Shown here: one piece after another, positions 25,844 to 33,773 of the stretch
Position numbering within the stretch: position 1 is the stretch's first letter
How the letters are laid out: the number at the start of each line of letters is the position of its first letter
Origin: Paenibacillus sp. FSL K6-1096
GTDB lineage: Bacteria; Bacillota; Bacilli; Paenibacillales; Paenibacillaceae
Reading direction: 5' to 3'
Assembly: GCF_037977055.1 (NCBI RefSeq)
Contig: NZ_CP150274.1
Location: 5,580,001 to 5,644,000, forward strand
Length of the DNA stretch: 64,000 nucleotides
The notes under the pieces: model-generated
The model's input: the letters and a program-made list of their open reading frames with translations, nothing else
Told to the model about the DNA's origin: nothing
Databases searched by the model: none
Position numbers and translations under genes: made by a program

Positions 25844-28240
25844 ATGAGCAGCAATTATATAAATGCAGAATCTGTTATTGAAATCTATGAAGGCAATGAC
25901 CTTGGCCTAACGTATACTGCGGAATCCAGCCTGTTCAAAGTCTGGGCGCCTACAGCATTTACAGTCTCTCTTGTATTGTATGACACAGGAGGGAACGGAC
26001 TGGAGGCTGGGACCGGAAGCTACCGGGAGGGCGGCAGGCTTCACAGAATGCAGCGCGCAGAAGGCGGAGTCTGGGAACTCCGGATTCCCGGGAATCTTAA
26101 AGGCAAATATTATATGTACCGGGCCGTGTTTGCAGACGGGTCGATCTCTGAAGCGGCGGACCCGTATGCAACCGCTGTATCGGCGAACGGTCTGCGCACA
26201 GCCATCGTAGACCTGGCGGAGACGGACCCGGAGGGCTGGGCGCAGGATGCTTCTCCGGCTCTGCCTCATCCGGCCGATGCTGTCCTCTATGAGCTTCATG
26301 TCCGTGACTTCTCGGTGCATGAGAGCTCTGGACATAAGTACAAGGGGAAATTCAAGGCGTTCACAGAGAGCGGCCTTAAGGATGCGGCAGGCCATCCTCT
26401 GGGTATCGACCATCTGGCCGAGCTGGGCATCACGCATGTCCATCTGCTGCCGGTCTTCGATTATCAGACGGTGGATGAGCTGGCAGCGGAGGGCGCGGAA
26501 CCCTCGTCTCCGCTGTTCACCGCATACAACTGGGGGTATGATCCGCAGCATTATAATGTGCCTGAAGGCTCCTACAGCACCGATCCGGCTACGCCCGGAA
26601 CACGCATCCGCGAGTTCAAGGAGATGGTGCAGGCGCTGCATAGCTGCGGCATCTCGGTCATTATGGATGTGGTCTATAACCATACGTACAGTCTGGAGCA
26701 GGGGCCGTTCCAGCCGCTGGTGCCGGATTATTATTACCGCCAGGACTCCGGCGGCCGGCTCTCCAACGGTTCGGGTGTCGGCAATGAGCTGGCGACGGAG
26801 CGGCCGATGGTCCGCAAGTATATTAAGGATTCCCTGGCTTATTGGGCGGAGGAATATCATATTGACGGGTTCCGCTTCGACCTGATGGGCCTGATCGACA
26901 GTGTAACCATGCGCGAGATCACCGAGGAGCTGCGGCTTAAGATTAACCCGAATCTGCTGATCTACGGCGAGCCGTGGACAGGTGGCGACTCCCCGCTCGC
27001 AGCCAAGACGCTTAAGGGTGTGCAGAAGGGCAAAGGCTACGCCGTCTTCAACGACAACTTCCGCTCCGCCATTAAGGGTGACAGTGACGGCTGGGGCAGA
27101 GGCTTCGTGACAGGGGAACACGGCAAGGAGGGCGCGGTTGCAGCCGGGGTTCTGGGGGCGATTCATGACTTCACCGATTCGCCTGTGGAGACTGTGAACT
27201 ATGTAACCGCCCATGACAATCTCAATCTGTGGGACAAAATACTCGCCACGCAGGGTCTGCGCGGGGAAGCGCGTCTGCCGGAGCTTGCGGACGGCAAGCT
27301 GCGGGGCGGCGGCGATCTGCAGGCTGCCCTTGCACAGGCTGATCCGTACTTCGCGGTAAATACGCTGGAGGTGCTGGAGAATGAGACGGTACGGCGCTCC
27401 CTGCTGGCCAGCGGGATTATTCTGACCTCACAGGGCATCCCGTTCCTTCATGCCGGAGATGAGCTGCTGCGCAGCAAATTCGGCGATCATAACAGCTACC
27501 GCAGCCCGGACGCCATCAACGCCATCCGCTGGGAGAACAAGCAGCGGTTCATCCCTGTCTTCCAGTATTACAAGGGTCTGATTGAGCTGCGCCGGACACA
27601 TCCGGCCTTCCGCCTGCACGGCCGCCAGGAGATTGAACGCAGTCTGGAGTTTCTGCGCTGTGACGGCGGGGTGGTGGCTTACATGCTGAAGGATCATGCC
27701 GGCGGAGATACATGGAGAAATATCGTGGTGATCTATAATGCCAACATGGAGCCGGTCACCCAGTGTCTCCCGGAGACCACCGGCTGCTGGAACATCGTAG
27801 TCGATCATACTAATGCCGGAGCGGAGGCCTTCCGGCAGACGGAGAGCGGCAGTGTAGAGGTCGCCGGTCTGTCGGTGATGGTACTCTATGATGAGTATGA
27901 TGAACCGGGACCCAGATCGAAGATTATCGAGGTTCATTATGAACGGCCGGACGGCGATTACCGGGGCTGGAATCTCTGGGTATGGGGTACAGGCATTCAG
28001 GATGGCCAACGTGACTTCCAGCATATGGAGAACGGACATGCGATAGCGCGGATTGAGGTGCTGCCCGAGACGGCTTCAATCGGATATATTCTCCGGCTGA
28101 ATGACTGGGAGGAGAAGGACGGTGCCTCGGACCGCTTCATCGACTGTCCGGACGGAGAGGAAGTTATCAAGGTCAGCGTGCGTGAACGCAGCCTGGAGCA
28201 GCGCATCGAACGGGCTGATCCGCTGCCGCAGACCAGCTAG
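25844..28240 (+). CDS. pulA: Type I pullulanase with C-terminal PUD domain
   Basis: The 798-residue GH13 enzyme cleaves alpha-1,6 branches in glycogen or pullulan. It has no signal peptide, so it acts inside the cell. An N-terminal CBM48 (about residues 18-110) precedes the catalytic barrel. The pullulanase signature YNWGYDP is near residue 226, the nucleophile Asp is in DGFRFDLMG (about 345), the acid Glu in IYGEPW (about 374) and the third Asp in VTAHDN (about 455). The last 110 residues (HYERPDGDYRGWNLWVWGTG onward) look like a PUD/CBM41 starch-binding domain, which normally sits at the N-terminus. B. subtilis AmyX (718) lacks it. ATG at 25844 follows GAGGATGG. Confidence 0.93.
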   Translation: MSSNYINAESVIEIYEGNDLGLTYTAESSLFKVWAPTAFTVSLVLYDTGGNGLEAGTGSYREGGRLHRMQRAEGGVWELRIPGNLKGKYYMYRAVFADGSISEAADPYATAVSANGLRTAIVDLAETDPEGWAQDASPALPHPADAVLYELHVRDFSVHESSGHKYKGKFKAFTESGLKDAAGHPLGIDHLAELGITHVHLLPVFDYQTVDELAAEGAEPSSPLFTAYNWGYDPQHYNVPEGSYSTDPATPGTRIREFKEMVQALHSCGISVIMDVVYNHTYSLEQGPFQPLVPDYYYRQDSGGRLSNGSGVGNELATERPMVRKYIKDSLAYWAEEYHIDGFRFDLMGLIDSVTMREITEELRLKINPNLLIYGEPWTGGDSPLAAKTLKGVQKGKGYAVFNDNFRSAIKGDSDGWGRGFVTGEHGKEGAVAAGVLGAIHDFTDSPVETVNYVTAHDNLNLWDKILATQGLRGEARLPELADGKLRGGGDLQAALAQADPYFAVNTLEVLENETVRRSLLASGIILTSQGIPFLHAGDELLRSKFGDHNSYRSPDAINAIRWENKQRFIPVFQYYKGLIELRRTHPAFRLHGRQEIERSLEFLRCDGGVVAYMLKDHAGGDTWRNIVVIYNANMEPVTQCLPETTGCWNIVVDHTNAGAEAFRQTESGSVEVAGLSVMVLYDEYDEPGPRSKIIEVHYERPDGDYRGWNLWVWGTGIQDGQRDFQHMENGHAIARIEVLPETASIGYILRLNDWEEKDGASDRFIDCPDGEEVIKVSVRERSLEQRIERADPLPQTS

Positions 28241-28248
28241 AACATAAT

Positions 28249-28290
28249 AAGAGCGGGTCCTGCTCCCCTTGCGGAGAGGGCCCGCTCTTT
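28249..28290 (+). terminator. Terminator of pulA
   Basis: AGAGCGGGTCC pairs with GGGCCCGCTCT and is followed by TT only. It faces the convergent GGDEF gene and may serve both. Confidence 0.75.
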
Positions 28291-28319
28291 GTGCATTCCG
28301 GACAAGGCAACCCCCAGCG

Positions 28320-29924
28320 CTAATTCCGCTGGCTGTTGTAGTTATTATCCAGTTGTTCGCTGTACAGACTGGCTTCATTGCCGCCGTTATTCTTGGAGCG
28401 GTACATGGCCAGATCAGCGGCGCGGAGCAGCTCGTTGATGGTGCTGCCATGCTTCGGATATAAGGCAACGCCAATGCTGGCAGAGGTATGGAAGCTTGCG
28501 CCATGGTTGAAGGACCAGGTTTTGTTGAACAGCTGAAGCAGGCGGCCCAGGATTTCATCCAGCACCTGCGGGCTGTTGAACCGGTGAATCACTACAGCGA
28601 ATTCATCCCCTCCGATGCGGAAGGCCTGGCCGTAGCCCTTCACGGTCTGCTGCAGCTCCCGGGAGAGCATCTGCAGGAATTCGTCCCCGGCCAGGTGGCC
28701 GAGCGTATCATTGAGCTGCTTGAAGCGGTCGCAATCCAGCAGGGCTACGGCGATTTCCTGTCTGTGCTCCTGCGGCTGGTGGATGAGGTTCTCCATATAC
28801 ATTTTGAAATGGGCCCGGTTCGGAATCGCGGTCAGATGGTCATAGAAGGCCAGCTTGTGCAGCCGCTCCTCGTATTGCTTGCGCTGGGTGATCTCGCGCG
28901 ATACCAGCATGAACTGCGCCGGGAATGCGCGGCTTCCTGCAATCGGGGTCACCTTGGTCTCCAGCCACACCCAGTGCCCTTCGGCTGAACGCATCCGCAG
29001 CTCGGAGATTCTGGGGGATGATTGCACCACGCTCTTGAGCTTGGCCCAGGAAATCTCCGCCTCACGGATGTAATTGGACAGCGGCGCCCCCTTGCTGGGC
29101 ACGTAACCGAGTGCGCTGGCATGGGAAGGGGAGGCGTACAGAATCAGGCCGTTCGGATCAGTCAGCACAATGAAATCAGACATCGTCTCACCGATCAGCT
29201 GGTACAGGGATTTCTCCTCCAGCATTTCATTCTGCAGGGTAATCAGTCTGCGGCTGAGATAGATAATCACCAGAACGAGCAGGAAGAGGAAGATGGAATA
29301 GACAGCGAACAGCGAGCTTTTGAGATCCTTGAACTCCAGCATCACCTGCTGAGCATAGCTGTCAATCAGCTCCTCGGCATGATCCAGACGTCCTCTTACC
29401 TCGTTCAATTCGGTATGTACGGTCAGCAGGGAATAAGAAGCAGGATTCCAGTCGCTCTGAACCCGTTGTGAGATCCATTCCCTGCCGGTATTCTTCCAGT
29501 CTGCAAGCGAAGTATTGAACCCGCCCAGCTCGTCTCTTAATTCATCCAGCAGCAGCTCACTTTCCTTCATGCCGCTAAAGGGACTTTTGACGGCGTCCAG
29601 ATTGTAGCTGGCGGTGCCGATACGCTGCTGTGCCTGGGCATTGTTGTCCTCGAACTCCTGTGACAGTCTGCTGCGCTCTTCGCTGGTCAGCGCTCCGCCG
29701 ACGGCGGTCTGAAGCGCAAGGGCGGCCTGGTACAGGTCCCGGTCGGCATTCAGGATGAGCTCGGAGTTCTGGTATACATCACTGTACAAGGCATCTGATA
29801 ATTTGTTAATCGTATGGCTCAGGTACAGCAGGGAGGCTACACTGACGCCCACCAGCAGAACGGAGATTGAGGTGAATAATAGGATTAATCTGCGTGTACT
29901 CGTAATCTCGGATAGAACAGCCAC
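28320..29924 (-). CDS. PAS-GGDEF diguanylate cyclase, membrane sensor
   Basis: The 534-residue protein has two membrane helices (about residues 11-33 and 205-225) enclosing a helical extracellular sensor of about 170 residues. A PAS domain follows (about 240-350, ending in a PAC motif with VSREITQRKQYEERLHKLAF), then GGDEF (about 365-525). The active loop is intact (FRIGGDEFAVV), so it should make cyclic di-GMP. The inhibitory RxxD site, expected five residues before the loop, reads KGYG and is missing. GTG at 29924 follows GGGGAGAGG on the minus strand. It is a single gene. The ligand is unknown. Confidence 0.88.
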   Translation of the reverse strand: MAVLSEITSTRRLILLFTSISVLLVGVSVASLLYLSHTINKLSDALYSDVYQNSELILNADRDLYQAALALQTAVGGALTSEERSRLSQEFEDNNAQAQQRIGTASYNLDAVKSPFSGMKESELLLDELRDELGGFNTSLADWKNTGREWISQRVQSDWNPASYSLLTVHTELNEVRGRLDHAEELIDSYAQQVMLEFKDLKSSLFAVYSIFLFLLVLVIIYLSRRLITLQNEMLEEKSLYQLIGETMSDFIVLTDPNGLILYASPSHASALGYVPSKGAPLSNYIREAEISWAKLKSVVQSSPRISELRMRSAEGHWVWLETKVTPIAGSRAFPAQFMLVSREITQRKQYEERLHKLAFYDHLTAIPNRAHFKMYMENLIHQPQEHRQEIAVALLDCDRFKQLNDTLGHLAGDEFLQMLSRELQQTVKGYGQAFRIGGDEFAVVIHRFNSPQVLDEILGRLLQLFNKTWSFNHGASFHTSASIGVALYPKHGSTINELLRAADLAMYRSKNNGGNEASLYSEQLDNNYNSQRN

Positions 29925-30079
29925 TGTGATCCTCTCCCCGCACAGAACTTTTGTGAATCCAAAGGGGTGTATCGTTGATGCATCGGAACGGGTCCATATA
30001 CGGAAATAAATAAATTGCAGGCAAGATTAAGAGAGTACAGGTTAGGAGTCCTAGCAAGCAGGGGAAGAAGGAGGCAAGG

Positions 30080-30208
30080 ATGCGTGCAGCAGCTTCCGGT
30101 CTAGTAGCGGTTACTTTTCACCAGTATATAGGACATCTCTTAAGCAGAGCAATTGCTGAAAAAAATAATAAGCCCCGTCAGCTTCCGCCTCCTGTTGTAC
30201 AGGCTTAG
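30080..30208 (+). CDS. Possible small protein (42 residues)
   Basis: ATG at 30080 follows AAGGAGG at about five bases, one of the better ribosome binding sites in the window. The frame runs 42 codons: an amphipathic stretch (GLVAVTFHQYIGHLLSRAIA) and a Pro-rich end (QLPPPVVQA). It is on the opposite strand from both flanking genes and has no recognised homologue. Coding status is unproven. Confidence 0.33.
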   Translation: MRAAASGLVAVTFHQYIGHLLSRAIAEKNNKPRQLPPPVVQA

Positions 30209-30383
30209 AAGCGGATCATGGAGCCGGAATGAAAGCTTGGAAGACAGATCAGTTACAGCCGATACAAAGAACTACTATGTATACCATACTACTATGTACA
30301 AGGTATTCTGACCTTTGAGTCCTATTACCCACTTTTACTGCAAACGATACCCCTTAGGTATCAAATATGCATTAAAAATATAA

Positions 30384-30426
30384 CCAAAAAATCCGCCAGC
30401 CCAGAGATCTGAGACTGACGGATTAA
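30384..30426 (-). terminator. Terminator of the exporter operon
   Basis: On the minus strand AATCCGTCAG pairs with CTGGCGGATT around TCTCAGATCTCTGGG and is followed by TTTTTGG. Confidence 0.88.
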
Positions 30427-30460
30427 ACAGCAGATTATATACTGCAGGGTACAGGAGGCG

Positions 30461-31633
30461 CTAATCGTTGCGCAGCGCATAGATCGGGCGCATTCTTGCA
30501 GCCTTGCTTGCAGGGATCATTCCAAACAGGACACCGATGATCAAAGAGAATGAAAAGGAGATCAGAACCATATTCCAGGAAGGCGCCACATTCAAGGTGG
30601 TATAGTTACCGACAGCCCAGCTGGCACCAAGTCCCAGTGCGACTCCGATCAGGCCTCCGGTTCCGCTTAAGACGACGGACTCGATCATGAACTGCATCAT
30701 GATGTTCTTCTTTTTGGCCCCGATAGCCTTCCGGATGCCAATCTCTCTGGTCCGCTCATTGACGGAGACAATCATAATGTTCATAATCCCTATCCCGCCT
30801 ACAAATAACGAAATACCGGCGATACCGCCGAGTGCCATTGAAAGTGTGGCGCTGGTTTCATTTACCGTTTCCAGCATCTCCCGGGAATCAAAGACAGAGT
30901 AGGCGTTCTCGGCTGCATTGAACTTGGCATCAAGGCTCGCCTCCAGCCTGGTCTTAACCTCATCCACATTGTCGTTAGAAGTGGTTGTGATAGTAATGGA
31001 GCGGATTCCTCTGCTCTGCAGGAACCGTTCGGCTGTAGAGATGGGGATCAGCAGCTTCTCATCGCTTGAGCCCATGCTGGTGGAGCCTTTACTCTCCAGC
31101 AGCCCGACGATCTTGAAGCTGGTGCCGTTGATCTGCACCTTTTGGCCGACAGGATTATCCGTACCGAATAGATCCTCCGCCGTATCTGATCCGATTAAAG
31201 CAACCTTTTGCCGGTATTCTGTATCCATCTCAAGCAGAAATCTTCCGGATTGCACATGGAAATCCTGGACCTCTTCGTAGGCAGGTGTAATCCCTTCTAA
31301 GGATACGGAAACGTTGTCGGTACCGTGCTTGGCGGTAACGTTCCCGCTGATTACCGGGGATACATTGTCCACCCCTTCAATCTCACCCAGGGCCAGAGCC
31401 TCCTCGTAAGTCAGAGAAGTGGTGGCTCCACGGCCCATAATGTTGACGGTCAGCTGGTTGGTTCCCAGGGAGCTTAGGGACTCTGTTATCTGTGAGGTGG
31501 TGCCCTGGCCCACAGCGACAAGTGCAATGACGGAGGAGACCCCGATAATAATGCCCAGCATGGTAAGAAAGGCTCTTACTTTACTGCTGAGGATACTTTT
31601 GAAGGCCATTTTCATACTCTGGTACAGCATCAT
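30461..31633 (-). CDS. MacB/YknZ-type ABC transporter permease
   Basis: The 390-residue protein starts with an N-terminal helix (residues 20-42, AFLTMLGIIIGVSSVIALVA). A large extracytoplasmic MacB_PCD domain follows (about 45-240), then three helices in the FtsX domain with the REIGIRKAIGAKKKNIM motif. It is the membrane part of a tripartite exporter; in B. subtilis the related YknZ works with YknX, YknY and YknW against a toxic peptide. ATG at 31633 overlaps the ATPase gene by four bases. It is the last gene of a four-gene leftward operon. Confidence 0.9.
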   Translation of the reverse strand: MMLYQSMKMAFKSILSSKVRAFLTMLGIIIGVSSVIALVAVGQGTTSQITESLSSLGTNQLTVNIMGRGATTSLTYEEALALGEIEGVDNVSPVISGNVTAKHGTDNVSVSLEGITPAYEEVQDFHVQSGRFLLEMDTEYRQKVALIGSDTAEDLFGTDNPVGQKVQINGTSFKIVGLLESKGSTSMGSSDEKLLIPISTAERFLQSRGIRSITITTTSNDNVDEVKTRLEASLDAKFNAAENAYSVFDSREMLETVNETSATLSMALGGIAGISLFVGGIGIMNIMIVSVNERTREIGIRKAIGAKKKNIMMQFMIESVVLSGTGGLIGVALGLGASWAVGNYTTLNVAPSWNMVLISFSFSLIIGVLFGMIPASKAARMRPIYALRND

Positions 31634-32331
31634 GAGGGCACCACCTTCCGGTCCTCTACAAGATCCCCGTCTTGAATCCGGATCACCCGTTTGGCCTGCT
31701 CGGCAATCTCCAGATCATGCGTAATCAGAATAATGGTATGCCCCTGCCCGTTAAGCTCCTTGATCATATGCAGAACTTCCTTGCCTGTCTTGGAGTCCAG
31801 CGCTCCGGTCGGCTCATCGGCAAGAAGTATCGGGGGGGTTCCGGCAAGGGCGCGGGCAATAGCCACACGCTGCTGCTGGCCCCCGGACAGCTCGGAGGGA
31901 CGGTGATTCATTCTGCTCTCCAGGCCTACCCGGACCAGGGCACTGCGGGCGACCTCTCTGCGCTCCCTGTGAGACATTCCACGGTAAATCAAGGGCAGCT
32001 CCACATTCTCTACGGCTGATAATTTCGGCAGCAGATTGAAGTTTTGAAAGATGAAGCCAATCTTCTCATTGCGGATCTGAGCCAGCTTGTTGTCAGACAG
32101 CCTGCGGATCTCCTGGCCGTCCAGGAAATAATCGCCTTCATTGGCCACATCGAGACAGCCGAGCATGTTCATCAGGGTGGACTTGCCTGACCCTGACGGA
32201 CCGATAATCGCAACGAATTCTCCGTGATTAATGTTAAAGCTCAGGCTCTTCAGAACCGTCATCGATTCTCCGGCCATTGTGTAGCTGTGCTTCATATTCT
32301 CAACCCGGATCAGCGGCTCTGATGAGATCAT
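31630..32331 (-). CDS. MacB/YknY-type ABC transporter ATP-binding protein
   Basis: The 233-residue ATPase of the LolD/MacB family has Walker A IGPSGSGKSTLMNMLGCLD, the Q-loop FIFQNFNLLP, signature ELSGGQQQRVAIARAL, Walker B ILLADEPTGALD and switch His LITHD. It energises export through the FtsX-type permease encoded next. It overlaps the adaptor gene upstream and the permease downstream by four bases each, which implies one transcript and coupled translation. Confidence 0.95.
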   Translation of the reverse strand: MISSEPLIRVENMKHSYTMAGESMTVLKSLSFNINHGEFVAIIGPSGSGKSTLMNMLGCLDVANEGDYFLDGQEIRRLSDNKLAQIRNEKIGFIFQNFNLLPKLSAVENVELPLIYRGMSHRERREVARSALVRVGLESRMNHRPSELSGGQQQRVAIARALAGTPPILLADEPTGALDSKTGKEVLHMIKELNGQGHTIILITHDLEIAEQAKRVIRIQDGDLVEDRKVVPS

Positions 32332-33773
32332 CGTCCGCCACCGCCTCCGCCGAAGCCGCCGCCCCCGCCGGGGAATCCGCCCCCGCCGCCAGGAAAGCCG
32401 CCTCCACCGCCGCCGGGGAATCCGCCCATGCCGCCCATGCCGCCTTGCTGCGGAGAGACGGCATTGCCTGAAGAAGTCACGGTCGGGAGGATCACTTCAT
32501 CCCCTTCACTTAGGCCGCTGACAATTTCGATGCTGCTCTCATTGTGGATACCGGTCTCTACGGCCACCCGTTTCATACCTGAGCCGAAACCCGCTCCACT
32601 TCTTTCGCTTCTTTCGCTTCTGCCTCCGGCTGCCATGCCGGGGAACTCTGCGCCAGCAGGGAACTCTGCGTCAGCAGGGAACTCTCCAGACGGAGGTTCA
32701 CCACCCTGGAATTCTCTGCCGCTGGGGGCGCCTGGGCCTCTGGTACCCGCTTCATTACCGGAGGGTTCACTACCCGCTGCAGCGCCAGCAGGGGAATTGG
32801 AGCCCGGCGCATCTTTGTCCGCCCTGCCGGATTCTTCATCCCCGGTTACCGCTACATTGACAAAGGATTCCCCGTTTATCTTCGTTACAGCTTCGATGGG
32901 AACGGTCAGAATATCCTTCTTCTCTTCGATGGTAATCGCCACCTCTGCAGACATGCCGACGAGTACACCTGCTGAGTCATTTAATCCTACAGTGACGTTG
33001 AACAGGGAGACACCATTCGATGAGGTGCCTTCTTTGCCGATGTCTATAACTTTACCGGTAAAAGACTTGTCCTCAAGGGCATCCACTGTAATGGTAGAGG
33101 CTTGATTCAGCTTGATTTTGGGGATATCCAGCTCGTCTACCTGCACGGTAACGCTTAGGTTAACGTAGTCGGTCATGGTGAACAGCTCAGCACCATTCTG
33201 GGCCTGTTCACCATCCGTAATATTCACGGCAGTGATCGTCCCGTCGATAGGTGCGGTCAGCGGATCGGGCGGAGCCATATCTTCGTAGATATCAGCGATA
33301 GCTTCCTGCCCGTCCACAATATCACTATTGGCTTTATCAATGGCTTTTTTTGCGGATTCCAGCTCTTCCTCTGTAGCGTCATTCATCGCCAGCGTCTTGT
33401 AGCTCTCCTGTTTATTCTCAAGCTCTGTCTTGAGATTCTCCAATGACTTGTTGGCTTCCTTCAGCTTGTCGTCCAGATCGCCCGCAACAAATGTGATCAG
33501 CACATCGCCTTTTTTGACGACATCTCCTTTCTTAACCTTGACCTTATCGACCTTCCCGGCTTCTTTGGTACGGATGCTCTCGCTGTTGATTGCCGATACT
33601 GCACCTGAACCCGAGACACCCACCAGGATATCCCCCTTACTGGCAACCGCCGTATTCAGCGGAGCGGCAGTGATCTGCCGGTTCTGATCCGGCCAGAGCA
33701 TATAGCCCGCAATCCCTGCAATAGCAACGGCAACTATAACTGAAGCGGTAATAATACTTTTCTTCTTGTTCAT
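32328..33773 (-). CDS. Efflux adaptor (HlyD/YknX family) with glycine-rich tail
   Basis: The 481-residue membrane fusion protein has an N-terminal membrane helix (residues 7-27) and a biotinyl-lipoyl-like split barrel (GVSGSGAVSAI, then PIDGTITAVNITDGEQAQNG). A coiled-coil hairpin lies about residues 90-150, followed by a beta-barrel domain. The C-terminal quarter is unusual: a Ser/Pro/Gly/Glu-rich stretch with FPADAE/FPAGAE repeats, an island resembling the adaptor end (VETGIHNESSIEIVSGLSEG), and a final tail of about 35 residues with FPGGGGG repeated. Such tails are not usual for MacA/YknX. It overlaps both neighbours by four bases. Confidence 0.88.
   Translation of the reverse strand: MNKKKSIITASVIVAVAIAGIAGYMLWPDQNRQITAAPLNTAVASKGDILVGVSGSGAVSAINSESIRTKEAGKVDKVKVKKGDVVKKGDVLITFVAGDLDDKLKEANKSLENLKTELENKQESYKTLAMNDATEEELESAKKAIDKANSDIVDGQEAIADIYEDMAPPDPLTAPIDGTITAVNITDGEQAQNGAELFTMTDYVNLSVTVQVDELDIPKIKLNQASTITVDALEDKSFTGKVIDIGKEGTSSNGVSLFNVTVGLNDSAGVLVGMSAEVAITIEEKKDILTVPIEAVTKINGESFVNVAVTGDEESGRADKDAPGSNSPAGAAAGSEPSGNEAGTRGPGAPSGREFQGGEPPSGEFPADAEFPAGAEFPGMAAGGRSERSERSGAGFGSGMKRVAVETGIHNESSIEIVSGLSEGDEVILPTVTSSGNAVSPQQGGMGGMGGFPGGGGGGFPGGGGGFPGGGGGFGGGGGGR

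Larger units (their letters stand above)
29925..30460. other. 535-base intergenic region
   Basis: This region lies between two leftward genes. It holds the upstream region of the GGDEF gene, a candidate 42-codon rightward ORF (30080-30208) and the exporter operon terminator (30384-30426). A short direct repeat ACTACTATGTA occurs at about 30269 and 30286, and a small hairpin GATACCCCTTAGGTATC at about 30347. The right part is notably AT-rich. I could not assign a promoter with confidence. Confidence 0.4.
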
